Below, piece by piece: positions 1 through 7,018 of a DNA stretch of 64,000 nt (positions are counted from its first letter, which is position 1; each line of letters starts with the position of its first letter). The translations under genes and the position numbers were made by a program. Location of the stretch: NCBI RefSeq assembly GCF_000424065.1, contig NZ_AUJE01000002.1, positions 1-64,000 on the forward strand, read 5' to 3'. Origin of the DNA: Selenomonas ruminantium subsp. ruminantium ATCC 12561. GTDB taxonomy: Bacteria > Bacillota > Negativicutes > Selenomonadales > Selenomonadaceae. The notes under the pieces are model-generated. The model saw nothing but the letters and a program-made list of their open reading frames with translations. It was not told where the DNA came from and did no database searches.

Positions 1-325
1 ACTGGAAAAACAGGGAATGACACAAAGCATGTCCCGCGTAGCCCACTGCATTGACAACGGGCCTATGGAAGGATTCTGGGGCATCCTTAAGCGGGAGATG
101 TACTACGGCAGACGTTTTACCAGCAAGTGTGAACTTATGCGTTCGATTGAAGCATACATTCATTATTACAACCACAAGCGTGTGCAACGTAACCTTGGTA
201 TCTTAACACCAATAGAGAAACACACCTTGTATTTAGCCGCATAAAAAAGGCCGACAGACAAATCTGTCGACCAAAGAAATCTTATATTTTTTTATTGTCC
301 TCTTGACGGGGAGCAGGTCACGAAT
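1..325 (+). mobile_element. Right-hand end of an IS3-family insertion sequence
   Basis: The window opens inside a transposase reading frame, which is followed by a short non-coding tail. The tail holds a hairpin just after the stop (CGACAGA / TCTGTCG, about 254-271). It then has a TGTCCTCTTGACGGGGAGCA-type end at about 297-325, which resembles the terminal inverted repeats of IS150-group IS3 elements. The left end and target duplication lie outside the window, so the exact boundary is inferred and could be off by several bases. Confidence 0.6.
2..244 (+). CDS. IS3-family transposase, C-terminal fragment
   Basis: This is the last 80 residues or so of an rve/DDE integrase-core transposase (OrfB type); the start is off the left edge. 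The segment DNGPMEGFWGILKRE carries the catalytic glutamate region of the DDE triad. It is followed by the typical YIHYYNHKRVQRNLGILTP tail that ends IS3-family transposases. The element probably inserted upstream of the NADH dehydrogenase gene. No frameshift is visible in the part present, so it may be an intact copy. Family assignment is secure; the subgroup (IS150-like) is inferred from the tail and end sequence. Confidence 0.85.
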   Translation: MEKQGMTQSMSRVAHCIDNGPMEGFWGILKREMYYGRRFTSKCELMRSIEAYIHYYNHKRVQRNLGILTPIEKHTLYLAA

Positions 326-440
326 GTGACAGTCCCTCTTATTATGCGTATAAAAAAGTGTAAACTGGAAAAAATAATGGCGTATTTCCTGTCGCTAAGA
401 ATAGACAATAATAAATTGACTGAAAAATGTAAATTCCCTC

Positions 441-468
441 TTGCAATTATTTTGGAACGTGCTATTAT
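441..468 (+). promoter_or_regulatory. Probable sigma-70 promoter of ndh
   Basis: TTGCAA (441-446), 16-bp spacer, TATTAT (463-468), about 85 bases before the ndh start. Both hexamers are close to consensus. Confidence 0.5.
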
Positions 469-484
469 GTTACCTATGAGAGAA

Positions 485-502
485 AAGTGCTTTTTTTCAC
501 AA
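485..502 (+). promoter_or_regulatory. Possible Rex-type redox operator
   Basis: AAGTG-N8-CACAA matches the Rex palindrome TTGTG-N8-CACAA except for two bases. It lies just downstream of the -10 box at 463-468, where a repressor would block transcription. In several Firmicutes ndh is a known Rex target. The assignment rests on one imperfect site and is speculative. Confidence 0.25.
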
Positions 503-555
503 GTTAAAGTTAAATTTTTCACGAAATGTGTATGCATAGGCTGGGAGGGCTTTTC

Positions 556-1815
556 ATGGCAGATAAGAAACCGCGTATAGTGATTGTTGGCGCAGGCTTT
601 GGCGGCGTCAAACTGGCAAAACTCTTTGCCAAGGAAGATGTAGATGTTACGATAGTAGATCGTCATAATTTCCATTTGTTCCAACCGCTGCTGTATCAGG
701 TTTCTACGGCGGTGCTGTCCACGGACGAAATCGCCTATCCTATCCGCACATTTTTCCGCAAGAATCCCAATGTGGAATTCTTTATGGCTAAAGCACAAGG
801 CGTGGACCAGTCGCGTAATGTGCTGTTGACCAATCATGGGGAAATTGCCTATGATTATCTGGTTCTGGCTGCTGGTGCTACGACGAATTTCTTCGGCATG
901 AAGGAAGTGGAGGAACACTCCTTCGGCATGAAGACTTTGCAGGAAGCTGTACATATCCGTAACCATGTGCTCCATATGTTTGAGCGTGCAAATAAATGCA
1001 AAGACCCGGAAGAACGCCGCAAGATGCTGAGCTTTGTTGTTGTCGGCGGTGGCCCGACGGGTATTGAGGAAGCGGGCGCTATTTCTGAGTTGGTGGGTAT
1101 CCAGAAAAAAGAATTCCACAATCTGGATTTTAGTGAAGTATCCATAAAGCTCATCGAAGCAACAGCCAATGTTCTGCCCATGATGCCGCAGAACCTGCGT
1201 GACCATACCGTAGAGGTTCTGCGGGGAAAAGGCGTAGAGGTTATGCTCAATACGCAGGTTGTGGGTTATGATGGACATATCATCAAGCTGAAAAATGGTG
1301 AGGAGATTCCCACCAGCACCCTTATCTGGGCTGCAGGTGTTAAGGCTGTGCCGTTCATCGCTGAGTGTGGTGGCGAGGTTGACCGGGCTGGCCGGATTAT
1401 CGTCGAGGAGAATCTGTTGGTTAACGGCAGCAAGAATGTCTTTGCTATCGGTGACTGCGCAAACTTCTGCCATGGTACGGAACGTCCTCTGCCGACGGTA
1501 GCGCCTGTAGCCACGCAGCAGGCAAAGGTCGCCCATGAAAACATTATGCGCCTGATTCGCGGTGAGAAGAATCTGCAGACCTTTGTCTATAAGGATTTGG
1601 GCGCTATGGCAACCATCGGCCGTGGACAGGCCGTGGTGGCCAAGACCAGCATGAATCCGGAAATGACGGGCTTTATCGCCTGGTGTGCATGGATGTTCGT
1701 ACATCTTATCCGCCTGGCAGGTACGCATACCAATATTACGGTCGCAATCAAGTGGACATGGAATCTGCTGTCCGGTACGCGTTTGGGACGTATCATTACA
1801 AACATTAAGTTATAA
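556..1815 (+). CDS. ndh: Type II NADH dehydrogenase (NDH-2)
   Basis: A single-subunit, non-proton-pumping flavoprotein that oxidises NADH and passes electrons to membrane quinone. The 419-residue length fits the family. An FAD-binding GAGFGG motif lies at residues 12-17, a second dinucleotide fold with GGGPTG begins near residue 164, and an FAIGDCA flavin-contact motif sits near residue 300. The C-terminal stretch is suited to peripheral membrane attachment. ATG 556 is preferred over an ATG 30 bases upstream because GGGAGGG lies just before 556. It is monocistronic and ends at a cluster of palindromic repeats. It probably helps re-oxidise NADH during fermentation or fumarate respiration, which is an inference. 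Confidence 0.9.
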   Translation: MADKKPRIVIVGAGFGGVKLAKLFAKEDVDVTIVDRHNFHLFQPLLYQVSTAVLSTDEIAYPIRTFFRKNPNVEFFMAKAQGVDQSRNVLLTNHGEIAYDYLVLAAGATTNFFGMKEVEEHSFGMKTLQEAVHIRNHVLHMFERANKCKDPEERRKMLSFVVVGGGPTGIEEAGAISELVGIQKKEFHNLDFSEVSIKLIEATANVLPMMPQNLRDHTVEVLRGKGVEVMLNTQVVGYDGHIIKLKNGEEIPTSTLIWAAGVKAVPFIAECGGEVDRAGRIIVEENLLVNGSKNVFAIGDCANFCHGTERPLPTVAPVATQQAKVAHENIMRLIRGEKNLQTFVYKDLGAMATIGRGQAVVAKTSMNPEMTGFIAWCAWMFVHLIRLAGTHTNITVAIKWTWNLLSGTRLGRIITNIKL

Positions 1816-1832
1816 ATACGATATGGCAAGAC

Positions 1833-1913
1833 GCCCGCCCGGCTGGTAATAACTTTCCTTCGCTTAGACAAGCTTGTCAAACGCTGCGGAAAGCCATCAC
1901 CAGCCGGGCGGGC
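1833..1913 (+). repeat. Palindromic hairpin element, copy 1
   Basis: Outer arms GCCCGCCCGGCTGGT (1833-1847) and ACCAGCCGGGCGGGC (1899-1913) pair perfectly. The centre has CTTTCC / GGAAAG inner pairing around the apex TTAGACAAGCTTGTCAAA. The same apex recurs in six other copies with different arms. It lies between the convergent ndh and 2245-3627 genes. Confidence 0.9.
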
Positions 1914-1999
1914 TTAGTGTATACATTACAAAACACTACCAGCCCCCACGGCTTAGTGCGTATATGATGATGGCATCAATAACATTGTATTATAAAGGC

Positions 2000-2081
2000 G
2001 CCCGCGGGGCTGGTAATATTTTTCCTTCGCCATAGACAGGCTTGTCAAAAGCTGCGGAAAAACATCACCAGCCCCGCGGGC
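2000..2081 (+). repeat. Palindromic hairpin element, copy 2
   Basis: Arms GCCCGCGGGGCTGGT (2000-2014) and ACCAGCCCCGCGGGC (2067-2081) pair perfectly. The apex is a slightly diverged ATAGACAGGCTTGTCAAA. Arm bases differ from copy 1 at matched positions on both sides, so pairing is preserved. Confidence 0.9.
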
Positions 2082-2129
2082 TTACTGCGCTGTATATTGT
2101 AGATGTGTTATATCGTAGTATTAATGGTA

Positions 2130-2212
2130 GGCAGGGAGGGGCGGCGATGACTTTCGGTCGCGTTTGACAAGCTTGTCTAAGCAGACGAAAGTTATTGCCG
2201 CCCCTCCCTGCC
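2130..2212 (-). repeat. Palindromic hairpin element, copy 3 (apex inverted)
   Basis: Arms GGCAGGGAGGGGCGGC (2130-2145) and GCCGCCCCTCCCTGCC (2197-2212) pair perfectly. Inner CTTTCG / CGAAAG pairing surrounds the apex TTTGACAAGCTTGTCTAA, the reverse complement of the apex in copy 1. The arms are unrelated in sequence to copies 1 and 2. Confidence 0.9.
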
Positions 2213-2244
2213 GGCCTTGCACTACGAACACGAAAAAAGCGAAT

Positions 2245-3627
2245 TTACTTCTTGCTGCGTTCAATAATCTGCCGTGCCACGTACACGCCGCTGGCACCTG
2301 CCTGGGAGAGACCGCGGGTTACGCCGGCACCATCGCCGATGGCGAAGACGTTTTTGAGCTCTGTTTCGAGCTGATTGGTTAGTTTTACGCGGGAACTGTA
2401 GAATTTTACTTCTACACCGTAGAGCAGGGTGTCGTCATTGGTCATGCCCGGGGCAATCTTGTCGAGTGCCTGAATCATTTCGATGAGGTTATCCACATGA
2501 CGTTTGGGCAGAACCAGTGACAAGTCGCCCGGTGTTGCCTGCAGGGTCGGGCGGGTAAAGCTCTTGCTCAGACGGTGGGCATTGCTGCGGCGGCCTTTCA
2601 TCAAATCGCCGAAACGCTGCACAATGATGCCGCCGCCCAAGAGGTTGGAGAAGGAGGCAATGCGCTTGCCGTACTGATGCGGGGAGTGGAAGGGTTCCGT
2701 GAAGCGGTTGCTGACGAGCAGGGCAAAGTTGGTGTTTTTGCTCTGCAGTTTCGGGTCGCTGTAGGAGTGACCGTTTACGGTGATGATGCCGTCCGTGTTT
2801 TCCATGACGACATGGCCGTGGGGGTTCATGCAGAAGGTGCGTACCTGGTCGCCATAACGTTTGGTGCGGTAGACGAGTTTTGCTTCATATACCTGGCTGG
2901 TGATGGGGTTCCAGATTTCATCGGGAACTTCCACGCGGACGCCGACATCGACGCGGTTGTTTTCCTGTTTCAGTCCCAAGTTTTCACATTCGTTGGAGAA
3001 CCATTCTGCACCGGCGCGGCCCGGAGCGACAATCAGGTATTCAGCGGCAATTTTTTCGCCATCATTCAGTTCGATTTCATTGCTGCCCTGACCATCGGAA
3101 TGAATGTGGGCCACAGGGCATTCAAAGCGGAATTCCACCTTGTCTTTCAGATATTCATAAGTAGCCTTGAGCATTTCCAAATTGTTTTCGGTGCCCAGAT
3201 GACGGACGCTGGCAGAGAGCAGGTGCAGGTCATGCTGCAGGGCGCGGTAGCCAATGTCGCTTTTTTCGGTACTGAACACCTGTGCGGGAGCGCCGTGTTT
3301 CATATTGATTTTGTCTACATAATAGATGAGGTCCATGACTTCTTCGTCAGACAGATATTCATTGAGCCAGCCGCCAAACTGGGTAGTAAAGTTGTATTTA
3401 CCATCAGAGAAAGCACCTGCGCCGCCGAAACCGCGCATGATGCTGCAGGGCTTGCAGCCGATACAGCTTTTGACTTTGCCAGAGGAAATGGGGCAGACGC
3501 GGGTGTAGATATCTTTGCCGCTTTCCAAAAGCAGGACTTTCAGTTCAGGGCTTTTTTCAGCTAATTCATAAGCAGCAAAGACACCGGCAGGGCCACCGCC
3601 CACGATAACAACATCATATTTTTTCAT
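2245..3627 (-). CDS. FAD-dependent dehydrogenase, COG2509 family
   Basis: A 460-residue flavoprotein of unknown substrate. The N-terminus has an FAD-binding VIVGGGPAG fold (residues 7-15). It is followed by a cysteine cluster: C45, then C55-x2-C58-x2-C61, and by a GGAGAFSDGKYN segment. This arrangement is typical of the uncharacterised FAD-dependent dehydrogenases of COG2509. A second flavin-contact motif (FAIGDGAGVTRG) lies near the C-terminus. The cysteines could bind metal or an Fe-S centre, but this is unproven. The start is supported by AGGAGG eight bases upstream. The gene has its own promoter (3753-3781) and a structured leader, and it converges on ndh. Confidence 0.85.
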   Translation of the reverse strand: MKKYDVVIVGGGPAGVFAAYELAEKSPELKVLLLESGKDIYTRVCPISSGKVKSCIGCKPCSIMRGFGGAGAFSDGKYNFTTQFGGWLNEYLSDEEVMDLIYYVDKINMKHGAPAQVFSTEKSDIGYRALQHDLHLLSASVRHLGTENNLEMLKATYEYLKDKVEFRFECPVAHIHSDGQGSNEIELNDGEKIAAEYLIVAPGRAGAEWFSNECENLGLKQENNRVDVGVRVEVPDEIWNPITSQVYEAKLVYRTKRYGDQVRTFCMNPHGHVVMENTDGIITVNGHSYSDPKLQSKNTNFALLVSNRFTEPFHSPHQYGKRIASFSNLLGGGIIVQRFGDLMKGRRSNAHRLSKSFTRPTLQATPGDLSLVLPKRHVDNLIEMIQALDKIAPGMTNDDTLLYGVEVKFYSSRVKLTNQLETELKNVFAIGDGAGVTRGLSQAGASGVYVARQIIERSKK

Positions 3628-3664
3628 AGGTACTTCCTCCTGAAAATGAACACACGAAAAGAGC

Positions 3665-3716
3665 GCAGATTAAGCCTGTATCAGGATACAAATATGTATA
3701 CTAAGGCTATCTGCGT
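3665..3716 (-). promoter_or_regulatory. Structured 5' leader hairpin of the COG2509 gene
   Basis: In the transcript of the COG2509 gene an interrupted stem CGCAGAT-AGCC / GGCT-TA-ATCTGCG encloses further short pairing (GTATCCTGATAC). It lies between the promoter and the ribosome binding site in a leader of about 118 nt. It matches no riboswitch I recognise; it could be an attenuator, a stability element or incidental. Confidence 0.4.
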
Positions 3717-3752
3717 TTGTCTTGTTTTGTAGCTTTTCGAAAAACCTTAGCT

Positions 3753-3781
3753 ATTATACGGGAACTTTTTCGATAATGCAA
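3753..3781 (-). promoter_or_regulatory. Sigma-70 promoter of the COG2509 gene
   Basis: On the minus strand: TTGCAT, 17-bp spacer, TATAAT. It is close to consensus and correctly placed about 125 bases upstream of the start codon. Confidence 0.7.
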
Positions 3782-3886
3782 GCTTTTTTTCCTGCAAAAC
3801 GAGAAAATTTAAGAAAAAATAGTGATTTTGTCATTGCGTATAATGTCTACTATAACAATAATAATATAGCTAATATAAAAATACAG

Positions 3887-3916
3887 TTGCCAAAATAGTA
3901 GCAAACACAGTATAAT
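3887..3916 (+). promoter_or_regulatory. Sigma-70 promoter of putP
   Basis: TTGCCA (3887-3892), 18-bp spacer, TATAAT (3911-3916), about 50 bases upstream of the TTG start. Confidence 0.7.
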
Positions 3917-3968
3917 TTATTCTATCGTTGTAAACTTATAATAATTCACGAACAGGGAGGAATTTGTA

Positions 3969-5447
3969 TTGACAAATCAATTGGCAATCATTAACATGTT
4001 TATTCTCTATATCGGCCTGATGATGGCCATTGGCGTATATTATTACCGCCAGACCCGTAATATGAGTGATTATTTTTTGGGCAATCGCAAGCTGGGGGCA
4101 TGGGTAACGTCCATGAGTGCCGAGGCTTCGGACATGAGCGGCTGGATGCTCATGGGCGTGCCGGGCTTTGCGTATCTTGCTGGTCTGAATGCAGGCTGGA
4201 TTGCGGTGGGTATTGCTTTGGGTACCTGGGCCAACTGGCATTTTGTAGCGGCCCGTCTTCGCAAATATACGGAGCTGGCGAAAAACTCGCTGACGGTGCC
4301 ACAGTTTTTGGAGAACCGCTTTGAGGATAGCAGTGGTCTTTTGCGCACGATTCCCGCGGTCTTTATTTTGATTTTCTTTACTATATATACATCCTCGGGG
4401 TTTGTGTCCTCCGGACGTCTGTTTGAAACGGTATTTGGCATGCCTTATGAATATGCCATTTTTATTGGTGCAGGCTCCGTAGTCTTTTACACATTAGTAG
4501 GCGGTTTTTTGGCTGTATCCCGCACGGACTTTATTCAGGGCGTGATGATGTTTTTTGCCATTCTGGTGGTGCCCATTACGGCGGCGATGGAAATGGGCGG
4601 TTATACGGCAACGGTCAATGCCATTAACGATGTGAGCCATTCCATGCTGGAACCCTTCACCAAACCGGACGGGTCAACCTTGGGGGCGATTGAACTGATT
4701 TCCCTGCTGGCCTGGGGCATTGGTTACTTTGGTCAGCCGCATATTCTGGTACGCTTCATGGCTATTTCCAGCTCCAAGGAAATCAAGCAGGCCACCCGCA
4801 TTGCGATGACCTGGGTTGTTCTTTCTTTGGCAGCAGCAGTAGCTGTGGGCATGGTTGGCCGTGTATTTCTTTCGCATGAACTGATCGGCACGGAGTCGGA
4901 AACGGTATTTTTGGTTATGACCAACGAATTATTTCCGCCGATAGTGGCTGGGCTTATTCTGTCGGCAGTGCTCGCGGCGATTATGAGTACGGCTTCAGCA
5001 CAGCTCTTAGTGGCTGCTTCGGCTTTTGCACAGGATTTTTATCGTACACTTTTGCGTAAGGAAGCAGAACAGACGGAACTTATCTGGATTAGCCGGGCTT
5101 CAGTGCTGATCATTGCTTCATTGGCTATCTTTATTGGACTTAATCCCTCGAGCTTTATTCTGGATATGGTGGCCTATGCCTGGGCAGGATTTGGTGCTGC
5201 CTTTGGTCCGGCACTGCTCTGTTCCTTGTTCTGGCGGCGTACTACCCGTAATGGTGTGCTGGCTGGAATAATTGTTGGCGGTATTACGGTATTGATTTGG
5301 AAGCAGATTGACTGGCTGGGGCTTTATGAAATTGTACCGGGGTTCCTGCTTTCTTTGCTGGCTGTTTTTTTGGTTAGTAAAATGGACAGGGAACCGGCAG
5401 ATTCAATCGTTAAAACCTTTGATGCAGTAGGAAAAAGCGAAATCTAA
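3969..5447 (+). CDS. putP: Sodium/proline symporter
   Basis: A 492-residue member of the solute:sodium symporter family (SLC5 type) with about 13 membrane segments. It is expected to import proline with Na+ across the cytoplasmic membrane. Family hallmarks include an early YFLGNRKLGAWVTSMSAEAS segment (substrate and Na+ site), the ASDMSGWMLMG stretch and a SAVLAAIMSTASAQLLV helix in the second half. The length matches PutP. The start is TTG with GGGAGG eight bases upstream; there is no in-frame ATG nearby. It is transcribed alone from its own promoter. Proline specificity is inferred from overall similarity; related family members carry pantothenate or other solutes. Confidence 0.85.
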   Translation: MTNQLAIINMFILYIGLMMAIGVYYYRQTRNMSDYFLGNRKLGAWVTSMSAEASDMSGWMLMGVPGFAYLAGLNAGWIAVGIALGTWANWHFVAARLRKYTELAKNSLTVPQFLENRFEDSSGLLRTIPAVFILIFFTIYTSSGFVSSGRLFETVFGMPYEYAIFIGAGSVVFYTLVGGFLAVSRTDFIQGVMMFFAILVVPITAAMEMGGYTATVNAINDVSHSMLEPFTKPDGSTLGAIELISLLAWGIGYFGQPHILVRFMAISSSKEIKQATRIAMTWVVLSLAAAVAVGMVGRVFLSHELIGTESETVFLVMTNELFPPIVAGLILSAVLAAIMSTASAQLLVAASAFAQDFYRTLLRKEAEQTELIWISRASVLIIASLAIFIGLNPSSFILDMVAYAWAGFGAAFGPALLCSLFWRRTTRNGVLAGIIVGGITVLIWKQIDWLGLYEIVPGFLLSLLAVFLVSKMDREPADSIVKTFDAVGKSEI

Positions 5448-5579
5448 AATTATTTTTTTTGCAGGCAGGGATTTTCTCCTGGTATAGCGAAAAATTAACC
5501 TATGGAAATTCTACAAGGCGTGTTTATATTATTTATGAGTAGTCGAGTATAAGAATTGTAGAGAAGCAGGTGAGCATTT

Positions 5580-6443
5580 GTGGAGAAAGTCAAAGTAATG
5601 ATCGTCGATGATTCGAAGGTCAGCCGTGCGATGCTTGAGGGAAATCTTTCCAAGACAAACTTTGAGGTATGTGCACAAGCCAAAAATGCTGCTGAAGCAG
5701 TGGCGCTCTATGAGCAGTACCGGCCGGCTGTGGTGACCATGGATATGAATCTTCCTGATGCTGATGGCCTTGAATGTACCCGCCGGATTCGGGCCGTAGA
5801 CCCTGAGGCCAAAATCGTAATGATCAGTGCGATGAAAGATGCCAGTCTGGTGGCCAAAGGACGGGAAGTGGGAATCAGTGCGTTTTTGCAGAAGCCGGTA
5901 GGTATTAATGAACTCATTGATACCTTGATGATTCTTTGCCAAAGTAAGGCCGGCAAAGTGGCTGTCTTACGTGAATCTTATGCCAAGCCCTTTGTAAAGG
6001 CGCTGCAGCAGGGGATTTTCAGTATGACTGGCGTGCACAGTGAGGTCGAACTGAATGAGGAAGAACGAAATTTCCTGGAAGTCAGCGGGATTGCTGTGAT
6101 TGTGGGGCTTACAGGTTTGCCAAATGGCCGGGCAATCGTCTACATGGATAGTAAAACCATGAAGGATTTTGCCATGGTGATGCTGGATGCAGAGGAAAGC
6201 GATGAGATTACGGAAGATGAAGCCAGCGAGTCGGTGGAAGAGGCTGTGAACATCATCGTAGGACGTGGTGTTTCCAATATCAATGACGTATTCAAGGATA
6301 AGGAAATGCGTATCACTCCGCCGGGAACCATTGTGGGGAGCAAGATTCGCATTGCCAGCCCGAAACTTACGACCTTCCGTATATGTGCTAGAACAAGGTT
6401 AGGCGATATTAACATGAGTGTGGGATTTGCGGAAGGAGAATGA
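5580..6443 (+). CDS. Response regulator: receiver domain fused to a CheX/CheC-like domain
   Basis: A 287-residue two-domain protein. Residues 1-120 form a CheY-like receiver with acidic pocket D10-D11, phosphoacceptor D55, S83 and K105. Residues of about 125-285 resemble CheX/CheC phosphatases and retain an ExxN motif (E221, N224), the catalytic signature of CheY-P phosphatases. It probably links receiver phosphorylation to phosphatase activity or to sequestering CheY-P in chemotaxis. The start is GTG with AGCAGGTGA upstream. It lies 4 bases before cheX, so the two are co-transcribed. The fold assignment of the second domain comes from motif and context and is less certain than the receiver. 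Confidence 0.75.
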   Translation: MEKVKVMIVDDSKVSRAMLEGNLSKTNFEVCAQAKNAAEAVALYEQYRPAVVTMDMNLPDADGLECTRRIRAVDPEAKIVMISAMKDASLVAKGREVGISAFLQKPVGINELIDTLMILCQSKAGKVAVLRESYAKPFVKALQQGIFSMTGVHSEVELNEEERNFLEVSGIAVIVGLTGLPNGRAIVYMDSKTMKDFAMVMLDAEESDEITEDEASESVEEAVNIIVGRGVSNINDVFKDKEMRITPPGTIVGSKIRIASPKLTTFRICARTRLGDINMSVGFAEGE

Positions 6444-6447
6444 TAAG

Positions 6448-6912
6448 ATGGATGCAAAATTAGTTAATCCGTTCGTCGATGCATTCACAACCGTAATGCC
6501 GCAGATGGGGTTTCCGGAACCCAAGCGGCTGAAGATGGGAGTTAAGACGAAGAATGCGGTGAGCCTGGGGGTTTCGGTTATCGTGGGCTTTACCAAGCAG
6601 ATTAGAGGCAATGTAGTCTACAATATGTCTGAGGATACGGCAAAATTCATTGCATCGACTATGATGATGGGCATGCCGGTAGCCGAATTTGACGGCATGG
6701 CGCAAAGTGCCATTTCGGAAATGAGCAATATGCTGACAGCTAATGCCGCAACAAATCTTACTGGGATGGGGTTGGAAGTCGATATTTCTACACCGTCGCT
6801 GTCCATCGGCGAGAATTTTCAGGTGAAGATAAGCGATGATAATTATCTCACGGTGGAAATGGATTTGGGCGGTCATGTAGTAGAATTGGATATTGCTGTT
6901 GAGCAACAGTGA
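6448..6912 (+). CDS. cheX: Chemotaxis phosphatase CheX
   Basis: A 154-residue stand-alone CheX, which dephosphorylates CheY-P. The motif SEMSNMLTANA carries E91 and N94, the ExxN pair that positions the attacking water in CheX. Length and the alternating glycine-rich strands fit the family. ATG 6448 is chosen because GGAGAA precedes it; an upstream in-frame GTG/ATG would overlap the previous gene. It follows the receiver-CheX fusion closely and is followed by a terminator, so the pair forms a short operon. Having two CheX-type domains side by side suggests division of labour in adaptation. Confidence 0.85.
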   Translation: MDAKLVNPFVDAFTTVMPQMGFPEPKRLKMGVKTKNAVSLGVSVIVGFTKQIRGNVVYNMSEDTAKFIASTMMMGMPVAEFDGMAQSAISEMSNMLTANAATNLTGMGLEVDISTPSLSIGENFQVKISDDNYLTVEMDLGGHVVELDIAVEQQ

Positions 6913-6918
6913 TGAAAT

Positions 6919-6959
6919 GGGACTGTAGCAAAGGGGAGCTTTTGTTGCGGTCCCTTTTT
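6919..6959 (+). terminator. Intrinsic terminator after cheX
   Basis: GGGAC (6919-6923) pairs with GTCCC (6950-6954), with inner GCAAA / TTTGTTGC pairing, followed by TTTTT. Confidence 0.7.
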
Positions 6960-7018
6960 GGAATGAAGATAATCGTTATACAGGATGTCATATAGGGGCA
7001 GTAAAAGGAGAGGAGAAA

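Larger units (their letters stand above)
245..555. other. Intergenic region: IS end and ndh promoter/leader
   Basis: About 310 bases without a gene. The first 80 hold the insertion-sequence end. The rest is AT-rich and contains a probable promoter at 441-468 and a leader with a possible Rex-type operator at 485-502. Short open frames here have no ribosome binding site or recognisable protein and were not called. Confidence 0.6.
1816..2244. other. Intergenic region with three tandem palindromic elements
   Basis: About 430 bases between convergent genes, occupied by palindromic elements at 1833-1913, 2000-2081 and 2130-2212 with short AT-rich spacers. No T-tract follows the stems consistently, so these are not textbook intrinsic terminators, although they may end transcription from both sides. 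No coding sequence is supported. Confidence 0.8.
3628..3968. other. Divergent intergenic region, two promoters
   Basis: About 340 bases between divergently transcribed genes. It holds a minus-strand promoter with a structured leader for the COG2509 flavoprotein and a plus-strand promoter for the proline symporter. Nothing else was recognised. Confidence 0.7.

Noticed and set aside
292-1728. 478-codon antisense frame opposite ndh
   Set aside because: It lies entirely over ndh in codon-complementary phase and has no domain, promoter or start signal.
1833-2212. CRISPR array made of the palindromic repeats
   Set aside because: Only the 18-nt apex repeats; the flanking arms are self-complementary rather than spacer-like, copies are few and unevenly spaced, and no cas genes are nearby.
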